Counted from the first letter of the stretch, positions 1-12,946 are shown. The stretch: DNA of 64,000 nt from Hypericum androsaemum (GCA_963995505.1 OZ023184.1:17792228-17856227), one strand, 5' to 3'. Translations and numbers: made by a program. Notes: a model not told the origin generated them from the sequence alone.

Positions 1-2667
1 AAATTTCTTCCAAAACCGAGACGTGAAATGTGTCCCTCGATCGGAGACTATCGAGACAGGAACTCCGTGCAATCGAACAATATGATCAATGAACAACTGA
101 GCAAACTTAGTAGCATCATATGTACTCTTGATCAGTAGGAAGTGTGCTGACTTTGTCAATCTATCCACGATAACCCAAACTGAATCAAATCCTCGTGGTG
201 AAGTCGGAAGGCCTACTAATAAATCCATCGTAATTCGTTCCCATTTCCATTCTGGAATATCCAACGGTTGCAACAAACCCGAAGGTCTTTGGTGCTCAGC
301 CTTCACCTATTGACACGTTAAACATCTAGCAACGAAATCCCCAATGTCCTTCTTCATACCATTCCACCAATAATGAATCTTTATATCATGGTACATCTTG
401 GTAGAACCTGGATGCATGCTATAAACAGTCTTGTGTGCCTGAGCCATTATGTCTTTCCTTATGTCTCTTACATCAGGTACGACCAACCGAGTACCGTAGT
501 ATAAAACACTATTTGAACTGAGATGGAATTTAGGCAATTTACCTTCTTCAACTCTTTCAATCATCTTCATCAACTCAGGATCATCTCTCTGAAGTTCTAC
601 AACCCGACCACGTATAGTTGGTTGCAGATGTAACTCACCTAACATCATAGGCTGATTTCCATCAAGCACTGTTGTCAACTCTAACCCTTGGTCGACTATC
701 TCATGTATACTTGAAATCAAAGGCCTTCGCGTCACTGACATATGTGCCAAACTACCCGCTGACTTCCGACTCAAAGCATCGGCCACAACGTTAGCTTTAC
801 CTGGATGATAGTTAATAGTACAATCGTAATCCTTCAAAAATTCCATCCATCTCCTCTGCCTCATATTCAGATCCCTCTGATCAAAAATGTACTTCAAACT
901 CTTGTGGTCAGTAAATATGTCAAACTTCTCACCATATAGGTAATGTCTCCAAATTTTTAGCGCAAACACAACTGCACCCATTTCCAAGTCATGTACTGGA
1001 TAATTATGCTCGTGTTTCTTCAGTTGTCTAGAGGCATACGCAATCACATTCCTTTCCTGCATCAATACACATCCCAAGCGAATTCTAGAAGCATCACAAT
1101 ACACTGAATACTTTCCAGTTGCAGACGGTAAAGCCAAAATCGGAGCATTAGTCAACAAGTATTTCAACTCCTGAAAACTTCTCTCACAATCTTCTGTCCA
1201 TTCGTACTTCACATTCTTTTGAGTCAATCGTGTCAATGGAACGGCCAAAGTGGAAAAGCCTTTTACAAAACGTCTGTAATATCCAGCCAAACCAAGAAAA
1301 CTTCGTACCTCCGTAACATTGGTAGGAGTTGGCCAATTCACCACAGCTTCTATCTTCTTTGGATCAACTGACACTCCATCCTTGGAAATAATATGTCCTA
1401 GGAATGCCACACTTTGTAACCAAAATTCACACTTGGAAAGTTTGGCATACAACTCATTATCCAACAACGTCTTCAAAACAAAGCGAAGATGTCTCTCATG
1501 TTCTTCCTCAGTCCGTGAATAAATTAATATGTCATCAATAAAGACCACTACAAACTGATCCAGGAATGGTTTAAACACCCGATTCATCAAGCCCATAAAG
1601 AAAGCAGGAGCATTCGTAAGACCAAATGGCATAACCAAGAATTCATAATGCCCATACCGAGTTCTGAAAGCTGTCTTGGTCACATCTTCCTTTCGAATCC
1701 TCAACTGATGGTACCCCGACCTTAAGTCAATCTTTGAAAACCACTTGGCATCTCGCAACTGATCAAACAAATCATCGATACGTGGAAGAGGATACTGGTT
1801 GCGGATCGTTACCTTATTGAGTTGGCGATAATCAACGCAGAGTCTCAAACTTCCATCCTTCTTCCGAACAAACAACACAGGAGCACCCCATGGTGAAACA
1901 CTAGACCGAATATATTCCTTATCCAACAAATCCTGCAACTGAATCTTCAACTCTTTTAACTCAGCAGGTGCCATACGATATGGTGGTATCGAAATCGGCT
2001 CTGTTCCTGGCATCAACTCAATACAAAACTCAATCTCTCTCTCTGGTGGTAAACCCGGTAACTCATCTGGAAAAACATCAGAAAATTCTTCCACAACGGG
2101 AATATCATCAACAGTTACCTTTTCCATATTAGCCTCTTTAACAATAGCAAGGTAACTTACACAACCCCTCTGTAAAAATCTCGAAGCCTTCAAACATGAA
2201 ATAAGCCTTGGTGGAGTCAACATCCCATCACCCCGAAACATAAATTCTGGTTCACCCTCAGGCTTGAACTTCACAATCTTATTAAAGCAATCCACCGTAG
2301 CATGATAGCACGATAACCAGTCCATCCCCAAAATCACATCAAAATCATCCATGTCTAACACATGTAGGTCAGTCAACATCTCATGACCATCCACAACTAT
2401 CACACACGATGTAAGAACTAAATGCACATGAATGATATGACCTGAAGGAGTACAAACATCTAACGGCTCCCTTAATGACACAAGTGGACTATCAGAGGAT
2501 CTAGCAAACTGGGGTGACAAAAACGAATGTGTCGACCCTGAATCAAACAAGACTCGAGCATTAGACAAGCCTATAGGGAGTATATCTGAAACCACATTAT
2601 TAGACGCCGTAACATCTTTCCTGGTGAGAGCATATACACGAGCAGGACCACCTTCACTCTTCTCCAT
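1..2667 (-). pseudogene. gypsy pol: protease, RT, RNase H, integrase
   Basis: The open part (2667-307, 786 residues) begins with an aspartic protease whose DSG active site is at residues 42-44. A Ty3-type reverse transcriptase follows with an intact FIDD catalytic box, then RNase H with its acidic residues, and the HHCC zinc finger of integrase ending in CLTCQ. A TAG at 307-309 then stops the frame. The same frame continues unbroken from 306 to position 1 with the integrase core, where the first aspartate (in the TMDLLVG stretch) and the second (in VSDRGTHF) are visible. The stop most likely replaced a glutamine codon (CAG to TAG). RT and protease look catalytically intact, so this is a nearly complete enzyme set silenced by two nonsense changes. 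Confidence 0.9.
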
Positions 2668-2742
2668 CGGCTCCTTTCCTCGAAGAACCGAAGTCTCTCC
2701 CTGATGGCTCTGACTAACTGGACTCCTATATTGTTCTTGAGG

Positions 2743-3918
2743 TCATCCCGATAAGCTAGTAAGCTGCGCATATTCTCTTGCCTTAGCCACACGATAATCC
2801 TTAAGATGATGTCCAAACTTACCGCATCCAAAACAAGCTCCCGATTGTCTGTAGCAAGGTCTTCCAGGATGTTGCTTCCCGCAACTAGAACAATTCACTG
2901 GGCCTCCGGATTGGCCTCGACCTCCTGCTTGACCGCGAGGGCCATTTCCTCTCCCAAATCCTCTACCAATTCTTCCAAATGCTCCTCCACCTCTCGAGAA
3001 ATTAGTTTGAAAGTTTGGCCTTTGCTGCTGTTGTCCGAAACTCTGGTTTGAACCATACTGCGGTGGCCTATCAAATCGCTGCACCTTAGCTTGCTTCTGC
3101 GCTGTAAGCTGCTCATTATCACGCATCTCCAATGTCCTCGCACAATCCACAGCCGCTGAATAAGATTGGAATCCACGTGGGTACATCACTTTAAACATCG
3201 CATCATTGAGTCCTCGAACAAATCTCTTCACCTTCTTCTCCTCAGTGGGAATCAAATGCTTTGCATAGCGAGAAAGATAATCAAACCTCTGTTCATACGC
3301 CATCACCGTCATCTCTGGCGTCTTCAACAATCTTTCGAACTCGAACGCACGAGCATCTCTCAGACTTTCAGGCAGGAAGCGATCCAACAGTGAATCGCGA
3401 AACTGATCCCAAGTCCATCCAGTTGATTCCATAGTTTGTAACCATACTCCCGCCTCACCTGTCAATTTAAATGCTGCTAGTTCCACCATTCTTTTACTAT
3501 CACAATTCAGAATCTTCCACCGCTTTTCCATCTCATCAAGGAATAACTGAGGATCATCTCGCACACCAAAGAATGTGGGTGGGTCTAGCCTCAGAAACTC
3601 TGCCAATGTATCATCTCTAGGTGTCATAGCGGCTTTCTTCTCCGCCTGACTTTGTTGAGTAGCGATAAACTTCTCCATCGCCATCATCACTCTGTCTACA
3701 GCATCACCACTCCGCTTTCTACGTCCAGAAGTGCCACTAACTGGTTGACCTGTCTCAGCTGGCGTGGCAGTAGCGGTAGTAGTATGCTCAACTGGATGTG
3801 TAGGCTCTAATGTAGCATCATCTCTAACTCTATTAGAGCTCTCACCATGCTCCCTCATCGTAGCGTTAGAACCTTTACGTGTCACAGGCATATCCTCCCT
3901 ACTAGAACAAGTCAACAT
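2743..3918 (-). pseudogene. gypsy gag, zinc knuckle damaged
   Basis: This encodes the capsid/nucleocapsid polyprotein of the gypsy element, about 391 residues. The retrotransposon gag domain lies at roughly residues 95-240. A basic Gly/Arg/Gln-rich stretch follows at about 270-345, then a CCHC zinc knuckle near residues 360-375. The knuckle reads CFGCGKFGHHLKDY, so its last cysteine is a tyrosine (a TGT to TAT type change), which should weaken RNA binding. The true start may be the internal MPVTRKG methionine rather than the first one. The frame ends in TGA, after which the same frame runs on directly into the protease, so gag and pol were originally one open frame and the TGA is probably a mutated CGA. 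Confidence 0.85.
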
Positions 3919-4030
3919 TTAAGAGGCCAAATGAAAAGATTATCCAACAGAGGACAAAGACATGACAAATCCTATGCTCCGTAGGGTACAAACAAAACAC
4001 ATTCAATGACAAACCAAACAAACACAAACA

Positions 4031-4043
4031 AGCTCTGATACCA
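4031..4043 (-). other. Primer binding site (initiator tRNA-Met)
   Basis: On the minus strand this reads TGGTATCAGAGCT, complementary to the 3' end of plant initiator methionine tRNA, the usual primer for minus-strand DNA synthesis of plant LTR elements. It sits four bases inside the LTR end. Confidence 0.9.
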
Positions 4044-4047
4044 ACTT

Positions 4048-6422
4048 TGTCACGACCCGCTCTCAGGTCGGTGACCGGCGCTAGACTCCACGACAAACAT
4101 CTGCAAATGTGCAATCTAGCAAGCCTCACACAAATTCATCAATACTCACATCATACAAACCTGAGAAAGATACAACACATGTAAAGATGGTACACAACCA
4201 TCAACGAAAATCTGAAAAAAATCCATCTCCAAATGACAAATCCAAAATCGGACATAAACCAGGATCTAACCACTACGGAGCATCTATACAGATGTACAAG
4301 GAAGTATAAGTCTAGAGACCTCAAAATGTGGCCCTCGAACGAAGAAGATGGACTCGAAATACAGACTCCAGAATCAACGCTACTATGGCACCTCGGAACC
4401 TGAGATAGATTAGTAGGGGGTAAGTGTTTGGGAACACTTAGTAAGAAGATAGAACATAACATATTAGTTATGTCTGAGATATACGTGCCACAGAACTCAA
4501 CCATGTTCGACGTAACTGAACTCGAAATGCATGATGACCATATGATGCACAAATTACCGAAAACATAAGTATAAACACACAGACACATAGAGCCATGAAC
4601 AGGTTTTGAAAGGCCCCTTCCTCTGACTGCCAAGGGATATCCAAATGGCCAAACGAATCTCCGTCCACACAAACACAAAGCTAGCTTACATACGTAAACT
4701 AGTGATATCCCCAAACTATGAGCTCATAGACTAACATCCCCAGTTAGTACGGGAAAGCCTGTTCATCTCTCTCACAAAACACATATCCTAACAAACATAT
4801 GACCCAACGGTCCAGAATCATATCCCTCACACATATGCCAAATGTATCACATATGCACAATCTTATCTCATAACCAACAACATATGCATGAGACGCACAT
4901 CAATCAAGATCTGAAACATGCATATAACAAACACAACCAACATATCATGGTCTATCCGCTTACACAACGAAGATCCACCGATCACACTGATTTCTGAATC
5001 CAATGCCTTTCACTCAAAGCTTTTGAAATGATTCTCCTTCACCCCCACACCTTGCAGATGTTCTGTTCACAATCCCAAATCACAATAACGAGGTTAACCT
5101 CTGAATTCCTAAACCAAATCGCTGCCAACGCTTCAGAACAATGGATAACGACATAATCACAACACATTGTCTAAACAAGCATCAAACATGTCCAAATATC
5201 TCAATCTCTTTCAATCCTTACTTTCTTGACAAATATACTACACATGTATAATCTGTTTAGAGCCTACTTACGGTCATAAATATCATCCAACAATCTGTTT
5301 TGGCAATCACAACACAAACCAAACACAAGAGAAGCTCAACCACTTCATCTTCAACAATTACCACATATAACTCAATCTCAGATCATAACCACTTCAAATA
5401 ACACTTTACATGACTTCCCCTGTATGTCTTTGATATCTCAGAATCCACATATTCACTGAAATTTCCAAACAGACCACTTACCAAGTCTCTATTCTTGACC
5501 CCCTTCAATCTGAACACAGCAGATAAGTCCAAACTTCAACCAAGTCTTGAACAAGATTTCTTCATCCAAACAAGGCATATGATATACGGTTAGAAAGCTT
5601 ATAGAGTTCTCTGTAAACTGTCAAAATTTCACGTCCCAATTCGAAGCCTAAGTATGCTTACCGATCACGTTTTTCTCAATAATCTCAGCTGTGTGCTTCT
5701 TCAACGATAGTCTGATTCAAAACGAATTTCCCGTCGATCCCCTAATCCAAATTCCACATATGATATACCAAAAGAAAGGTATTGAAGTCCTCTACAACTC
5801 TCTTCAAAGGTTCAAAGTCTAAATCTGAATGGAAGTAGTCTTACCGCTTGATTCTTTATTGAGCAGCTTCTTTCTCTTTCCTCCAGCTCTCTCTCTCTTC
5901 TTCTTTTCAATTCTGTTTTGTGGCTAAGTGTGAAGACGTTTTGCTTCTTAAAGGAAGTCTCTGAGACATAGAAGGAGGTGGGTGAGGTCCAATAGCATTC
6001 TACTCACCTCTTCAATTTAATCTATGGAGCAAACAAGTGGAGTATTGCAATTGGCTACTTAAAATTTGGGGTCCAATCAGATTCATTCACAAGCAAGCAG
6101 CTCAAATATGGCGGCCTTCCTCTGGTTTTTATCCAATTTGATAGTCAACTTATTTGTTCCTCTATGTTTCTAGTTTCTGGATCAAGTTCATTTGTACCAT
6201 TTGAAGCAATATTGAGAATGTTATGCCCAATTTACTAAGCAAAGGTCAATCTGTCCAAATCTGTCCAAGTAGCTTCTCAAGAAAATAAATTCACTAAGGA
6301 TTGTTGTGGTTGAAATGGAACTCCAATGACACCAATTCACATCTTGAACACTTAAAATCACATATCTCATGTAACCATCTCGATGCGATGCATTCCGACC
6401 AACCATTTTTCCGAATGTCACA
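4048..6422 (-). repeat. 5' LTR of the Ty3/gypsy element
   Basis: In element orientation the LTR starts TGTGACATTCGG and ends GGGTCGTGACA, giving the TG...CA ends and short inverted terminal repeat typical of LTRs. The inner border is fixed by the primer binding site four bases further in. The outer border is fixed by the abrupt start of copia sequence at 6423. Its mate lies outside the window, so the age cannot be estimated. A segment near 5880-5900 is rich in CTCTCT, but I could not assign the transcription start. Confidence 0.85.
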
Positions 6423-6897
6423 GATTGAACAAAAGGTGAAGAGAAAGTTGAGATGGTCTTATTGATGCAGTTATCTATGGTCCGAGATAGAGTTGGTAGA
6501 ATCGGATTGGTTTTGCAAGATCTCGTGGTTCTTCATGGGGTGGTATTTTGTCAAGGTGGAGTTTGTTGAAGTTCGGGTGGAGCTTCATAGTTCTTCCACG
6601 AGATGATTTCTCGCCAAGGTGGAGATTGTTGGGATGGCGAGAAATAGGAAAGACTTATTTCCTATTCCTATTCATATTCTGACTAGGTTTTGGACTCCTA
6701 ATCCGACCTAGATAGGTTACTTGTACACCAAGGGTTTGTTATGTTACCCTAGGTTTTTTGTATGGCTTTGTGGCTCGAAAACTCATCAATAAAAGTTCTC
6801 CTTTCTCTCCGTGGACGTAGGCATTAAGCCGAACCACGTTATCTCTTGCGTCCGTGTTCTTTGCGTGTTTTATTCCCTGGTTGCTGAATTTCTAACA
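6423..6897 (+). mobile_element. 3' end of a Ty1/copia element cut by the gypsy insertion
   Basis: The sequence matches, block by block, the 3' internal end and LTR of the copia element at 51289-53793: the GATTGAAC start, the GAGAAAGTTGAGATGGT block, the GCCAAGGTGGAGATTGTT polypurine-like run and then an LTR. The LTR here spans 6627-6897 (271 bases, TGTTGGGATGG to GAATTTCTAACA). It is slightly shorter and more diverged than the other copies. The rest of this copy should lie on the far side of the gypsy element, outside the window. Confidence 0.88.
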
Positions 6898-7610
6898 AGT
6901 TCTTCGTAGTCATGGCAAAGATAAAGTAAAATAATGTTTGTGTTCTCTGTAATGAAAAATTATGTAAAAATTAGGTCTAGAGGGTTATATATAATCCCTT
7001 CTAACTTTAAAAACCTACAAGGATCGTCCTCCGAATCCTAAGCGGTGCAAAAAATCAGAATTTTCAGTATTGCTTTTTAAAATTCGCTAATAATATTCTG
7101 CTAGACTAGTCTTCAGTATTTTGCTCATAACTTCCTCTTCCAACTTTCGATTTAGGCGTTCTTTAGATTCATAGAAAGAGGGAAAAAAAATTCAATCATA
7201 GAAGCGGTGTTGAATTTTCTCATCGTTTTCTCTTGCTTTAATTCAATGGTGTTACTAAGTTGTTCTTTGGAGGCATGATGCGACTTAAAATTAGGTAGCT
7301 ATTGTTCCTGCAAAAGAGAAGCAAGCGGGCAATTTTGCTCTATAGATAATAAATAGAAAACAATGGTGGAAAGGAGTCCAAATCCTCACTAAATCCGAAA
7401 TAAGAGTCCAATTAGGACTCAAAATTCTCAGGCGCGGAAAACGGGGAAGAATGGCTCCAAAATTCTCTTCAGCTTGGGCTTAACATCAGAGGCTCGGCTC
7501 GGCTTGGCTTGCTCTTAAAGGCAGCCAACAGCAGGTCACGTGGCGTGTGCTGAGTGGATGGACAAGGAGTCAGGCGGCTTAGGACATCAGTGCTCATGAG
7601 GGACACAGTT

Positions 7611-7680
7611 TATATTTATAGACACGATTTTTAATGATTGTCAAATTTGTAGATACGATTTTTAATAAAATTTGATGGTT
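7611..7680 (+). repeat. Dispersed short repeat, copy 1
   Basis: This stretch contains two versions of the phrase AGATACGATTTTTAAT. It matches the reverse complement of 13734-13797 over about 65 bases with scattered differences. The two copies flank the neprosin gene in opposite orientation. It belongs to no transposon family I recognise. Confidence 0.55.
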
Positions 7681-8510
7681 TAAACGATATTCTCTCTTTG
7701 GAGATGACTTTTATGTTGTTCCACTCAATCCAAAATCAAGAGACGTCTGTGAAGCGGACAGATCATTGAAGTAGAAACCCATCAAAACCATAGTGTTTGC
7801 TTTTAGTTTTTGAGGTCCCAGTTCCAAGATAGTCAACTTAAACAGTGAGGACTTGCATGTTGACAATTTTTTTTGGCTGCCGTCAGCCAGCGTTATATGG
7901 TCGGTGGGACTTGATTCCACCAAGCGGTTTGACATATTTTTGTTTGCATGTTTTTTGGGTAATTTTGAAGTCAGGTGTTGTCGGACATTATTTTATGGGT
8001 GATTTATTCATGGTATATTTTTCGTTCGTAAAGTTTGAACTAAAACCTCATCCTTAAGTGAATTCAAATCTCTTATTACTCGTGCTAACTTTCATTTGTG
8101 GTTTGACCCATCCATTGTCAATGGTTTGACTTTTTTTTTTTCTCACACCATTCTGTAACTTTTCTTTTATTTGATAATAAAGTTTCATATTTGGATTTAA
8201 AAAAAGTCGGTCTCACGAAAGTTTCAAATGCAGAAACTGTTTTTATCGGTTTTAAAGTAAACGGTGTCGGAATGAAAAATGTCAAATAATATAGTACCGA
8301 AATGGAGTTTAACCAAAGATCTATTCCCAAACGTTGTGGCCAATTAATTAGCATAGATATCTTGGATTTAATTTATTTATCACAAACCGCGTTCACTTTG
8401 CTGTTGGGATGCATTAGTTTGGAGAGTAGGTAGGGAGAACTTTTTTGTCATAATGTAAAGCAAACTTAGATAGTTCAGTCCAATCGATAGATATCTGATA
8501 CCGGGTGACA

Positions 8511-8531
8511 TAATAATAATAATAATAATAA
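8511..8531. repeat. TAA microsatellite
   Basis: Seven tandem TAA units in intergenic DNA downstream of the neprosin gene. Confidence 0.85.
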
Positions 8532-8878
8532 CGACAATAACAGCATGCATGCTTCAGACCAACAGAATCAGAGACATATTTTTGTGGGGGGAGCTCAAGA
8601 GTCTGAATCTTCTGATATGCTACAAAATGAAGATTGACATTGAAAGCAATAGTATATTCCAATAGAAGTCTTTAACCACATTTACATTAGTATCCAAGGG
8701 GCGCTGTACCTCTAGAGTGCCTGTTAGCTTGGATAATTGAAGGGGCAAAAATGGATTAAAAATTAAAATCACCCAAACTCACAGAACATGAGAAAGAAAC
8801 CCAGTATACATCACCCAAAAATAGAGACAAAATTTAAAAAAAATAAAAAAAGACCCAAAAAAGTGAGACAATTTGCAA

Positions 8879-11800
8879 TTAAGGACACCTCACATTTCTT
8901 CCGGGTCCTCCATAGTAGAAATAATTACCCCAAACTCTATTAACCCCTCCTCTAATATCATAGCAACTTGGATGGTCAGCCAATACCTTCAAATTGGACA
9001 AAGGTATTAAATTATTGTCCCAATCCACAACTTGCAAGTTCCTAAAATATGAAGCTTTCCCAAACCCTTCACCAGCAAAATGGCCACTTCCCATTTGGGT
9101 GGAAGTGTGGGATCCTGAAGGTCTGGTGTTCACAATCTCCCCACCAAATTGTACCATACTTGCATGATCCCTCAGGTGAGAGAACAAAAATGATGGCCAA
9201 TACCCGACTAGAACCCCGGATCCAAATTGTAGCCACCAATTTCCGTGCTTCGGATCCTGCAAAAAAAAGAACTAAGTTTCGAATTTCAAAGAAAATGGAC
9301 GCGATCAGTGACAGAGCCAGAAAATTAAGTTACTCGGACAATAATGTTATATATTATTTTATATGAGATTGATTGAGATTAAATGAGACTGATTCGATAT
9401 GAGATATATAATGACTAGATAATTAGAGTCAACTATGAAAGTATTAAGAAATTATGCATTAATTAGCACATATTTCTACCCTGGGCATAATAATAATTAT
9501 TTCTTCAATCTTACTCCAGAGTGACGCAGCATAATTATGACCATGTGGCTGGAAAATTAAAGTATGTGAAGCATGGAATAGGTGATGGAGTTGTAAAGCA
9601 AGGTTTTCTGGGGACAGAAAATGATGTTTTCCCAAATAAAAGAGCTACTTTTATTATTCTCCAGCGTGGGGCACACTATTATAATACAACTTGATGATAA
9701 AGATTGGGACGTAAATTTCAAAAAAATTCTCAGGTAAAGGGAAGATCCAGCTCTTTTTCTCATTTTTTTTATTTTCATTGACATGATCACATTTTAAAAA
9801 TATATATATCAGTGATAAAAATATTCATAAATAAAGGCACGTTAAAGAGGTCGTAAAATGGGTAAAGGGCCAGGACAGAATCTCTTCCAACTTGTAAAAG
9901 AAGACATCCTGTAATAAAAAGAAGAAAAGCGGTTGGAAATACAGTTCAGTGCTCGGCCAATTTTGCGATAACATATTGGCCTTTGCATTCACCTACTTGT
10001 TTATTTATTTTAGACTTTTAGTCGATCCTATATTTAGCATATTTTAGACTTTTAGTCGATCCTATATTTAGCATATTCGATAAAAACAATTAATCCCAAA
10101 TCGAATATACAAACTATAACTCTTTCAACTGCTATTTGTTTCATGAAGCAATCAATTGTGTGATATAAGTACTAATAAGAACTTTCACCCACAACAAGCA
10201 AGAATTGAAATTGAAGCGGGAAATTTTGTTACCTTCCAAATCAAGAGGCTAATGTCGAATTGACCACCATTGTAAGAAGACGTAGGAGATATGGCGGCTC
10301 CAATTGCAATTTTATTATTAGTTTGAATGAAGCCAGAACATAGTAAATTGTAACATCCGGTAGCTTGATACGCATCGGTCTGTTATTGGAAAAAAAGAGA
10401 TTTAATTATTGAAGAATGGTTCGTTAAATAAGATTCGACAATAATAATTTTGAATATAAAAATTTGAAAAGGTGTCTGAACTAGGAAGCAAACATATAAT
10501 AAGCCAAAGTTTGTGTATTGTGTACTCACTGTCCAGTAAGTAAAGAACCTGGGATAGTTGTCCCCGTACAGTTCTGGGCTAACCTGCAAAATCCAATTAA
10601 TTGGATCAACGATTCGGCTATTTATGTATACAAAATTTAAATGAAAGCGAGAGGTAGTTGAACAGCGATAACTACTAAATCAATACATTTAATGCGTTGA
10701 AATATGTCAGTTCCTCTGATCACCAAGTTTAATTACTAATAAAATAATTGGTACTAAAAGAATTAGCTTATATATAGCTCAGAAAAATATATTATTTAGA
10801 GAGTGTTATTAAATAAGGTTCGATTCTAAATACGAGAAATTGATATAAAAAACTATTGATTATATCACTGAATTGTATTCTCCAACAAAATTAATTAGCG
10901 TGATGGGTGGGCGGGTGATATAAATTAATTAGCCGTTCTACGTATTGAAGTAGAGTAAACCATACGACTTCTAAAGCTTGGAATTATTTTTAATTAATAG
11001 CAACCAATTAGGTAGAACTACACACGTCAAGTGGCCCATAAATCCATTTTTAGACCACCACTATCCCAGTTGGATAATTTCAAATAACTCTTCTTTGGTT
11101 GAGGAACTTAATTAATAAAATTGATGTTGCAACCTCCAATTAAAGTTGAGATGCTGATATTTTCAAATTTATAAATTTTAATTCCACGTTCACTTTGAAC
11201 AAACCAGCAGAACTAGAGATTAATAATTTGGATGATGATGCATCAAATTTAACATTTTGAGCGGAAATTAATTTTTCGACTCAATTTATCTAAATAATTA
11301 GATAAATAACTGCGTACCTGCCAACCGGCTTCAATAGTGTTGAGATCATCCCCGAACGAGCCAGAAATTACCCAAATTTGAGACAAGCTGAACTCGTACT
11401 GGTTAGCCACTCGAGGTGCCCACACATTGATGCTTGCTTTCGCACCAAAATATTGATCTCCACTCACATACCCAACTGCATGCTGTAACTCACAGAGATT
11501 GAAAACGAAAGGGCATTAAATTCCCCCATCGAAAATTGAGAATTATGTTTATTACATGTCCCTTTGAAAAATCATTCTAGGGATCTTGCTAGTTATTACT
11601 TGTAGCACCTCTCATAAAGAGCTTGTCCTAAAGTTTGCAACTCTATATTCCTCATGAACAATACATGAACTTGGATTTATTCTATTCGACCGTATTCAAT
11701 TCTAAATATCGAATGTTAAAAAGATATGAACATATGAAAAGCAAATTTTTGTATCGTTCTTCTCAAGTGCTCTGACCTGTATTATAATAAAACCCAGAAA

Positions 11801-12946
11801 CGACAATAGGTAAAAAGTGACAAATTACAAAGCCACCTCCCCCACCGATGCGGTTTTGGGTTTTGACCACTTCTTTTGATTTGCTAAATCGACTAAAGCT
11901 CATACTCTTCAAGAAAAAGAGAAAAAAAAAGTAAGAAAAGATCAAGAGAATAGGAAACCCAAAAGCAAAAGTTGGAGACCTCTTTTATTTGCAACATTTT
12001 GTATCCTAAAATTTCGCCGAGTAATCCATATTTAAGTTCACTAGAAATTTTAAATGGTATTAAAATTCTCCTAATTATATTACCAATGATTCGAAGTCGA
12101 TACCTTTTGATTAAATTAGAATATAAATATTTATTGATATTTGTAAAATTAATGTTATAATTTGAAATGTTTTTTTTTACTAACCTCATGGCCATTGCTA
12201 GTGGTGTCTCTTCTTACATGCCTCTTAGGTTTCCTTCCAAATCTTGCAATAGAATTGGCCCTTAACATGTCCTCTTCCTTTGTTCTTCTAATTGGTATTG
12301 TCCCTTGAGCACACTCCTCCCCAGTTGCACTCCACAACTGAAAATTCTCTGTCGCTTCACCCGTTGGATTGTACCCTTGTGGCCTCTCCGGTGGATCCTA
12401 CAACGTTCATTATTTAAAATTGACGTAAAAATAACTAGAATCCCATAAAAATGGTAACTAATTAAAAAAAAGAGAGGAAATTAACAGTTTCAAAGAGTAC
12501 GGATTGCATACCATTGGCAACTGTCCGATTAGCTGAGGGTGATCAAAAGCCGGTTGTCGGTGAGACAAAACACAGTCTATAATATCGCCGTCGGGACTCT
12601 GCATATCCAAAACAGAGGAAACAGAGTTAGAAACAGAGGAAAAACAGGGGACACGAGACCTGGTTGCTTGGAGAGGAAGAAACAAATGTCCAAAAGAGAG
12701 AGGTAGAAGAAAAAAAAACCATGCCTGGATTGTCTTCACCGGAGCCTTGTTAATCTTCCTGAGGTGGTCCCTTATCATCTTCACCTTGAGCTGCTCCTCC
12801 CCGGGCCGGAACGTCTGGTTGGTTGCAGAGGAAGAAACAGAGGAAGCAGAGGATGGGACCACGAAGAAGAGGAAGAAGAAGAAGCAGAACAAGGTGGTGA
12901 TGGTTCCCAATGGTGGCTCCTTATTAGGACACCAACTAGAAGCCAT
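8879..12946 (-). CDS. Neprosin-domain secreted glutamic peptidase-like protein (DUF4409/DUF239)
   Basis: Seven exons join in phase to 421 residues: 12946-12725, 12598-12512, 12397-12185, 11482-11318, 10583-10530, 10379-10233, 9256-8879. The chosen Met starts MASSWCPNKEPP and leads into a very hydrophobic Phe-rich signal segment at residues 18-33. The DUF4409 (activation) part includes SPDGDIIDCVLSHRQPAFDH. The neprosin catalytic part (DUF239) covers roughly residues 175-421. Family work on pitcher-plant neprosin identified two catalytic glutamates. The matching positions here are the Glu in NTIEAGWQV and the Glu in VQFGGEIVN, both present, so activity is plausible. The product is expected in the cell wall or apoplast; the substrate in ordinary plants is unknown. 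Length is normal for the family. Intron 1 appears to use a GC donor (CAG|GCATGG): the nearby GT would put a stop across the junction, while the GC site restores the conserved family sequence. Confidence 0.9.
10007..10074 (+). repeat. 34-bp unit in two tandem copies
   Basis: Two identical 34-base units, each beginning ATTTTAGACTTTTAGTCGAT and ending TATATTTAGCAT, lie head to tail in the last intron of the neprosin gene. Perfect identity implies a recent duplication. Confidence 0.9.

Larger units (their letters stand above)
1..6422 (-). mobile_element. Ty3/gypsy LTR retrotransposon, 3' part beyond window start
   Basis: Reading on the minus strand the order is 5' LTR (6422-4048), primer binding site, gag (3918-2743), then protease, reverse transcriptase, RNase H and integrase (2667 to 1). 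The window edge cuts the element inside the integrase core, so the 3' LTR and left target duplication are not visible. The domain order PR-RT-RH-IN defines Ty3/gypsy. The long LTR (about 2.4 kb) and the style of the RT resemble Del/Tekay-type plant elements; that assignment is inference because no chromodomain can be seen. On its right side the element abuts a copia sequence at GATTGAAC, which matches the continuous copia copy near 53298, so it inserted into that older element. The gag-pol frame has two in-frame stop codons but otherwise looks well preserved, which suggests a fairly young, inactivated copy. Confidence 0.93.
6898..8878. other. Intergenic, no gene seen
   Basis: AT-rich DNA between the copia remnant and the neprosin gene. 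Short open frames here resemble no family I recognise and have no splice context. It holds the dispersed 70-bp repeat at 7611 and a TAA microsatellite at 8511. The part just above 8878 would contain the 3' UTR of the neprosin gene. Confidence 0.6.

Noticed and set aside
4151..4714. 187-residue open frame on the minus strand within the gypsy LTR
   Set aside because: It lies wholly inside the LTR, is Cys/Phe-rich without any domain and has no splice or family support.
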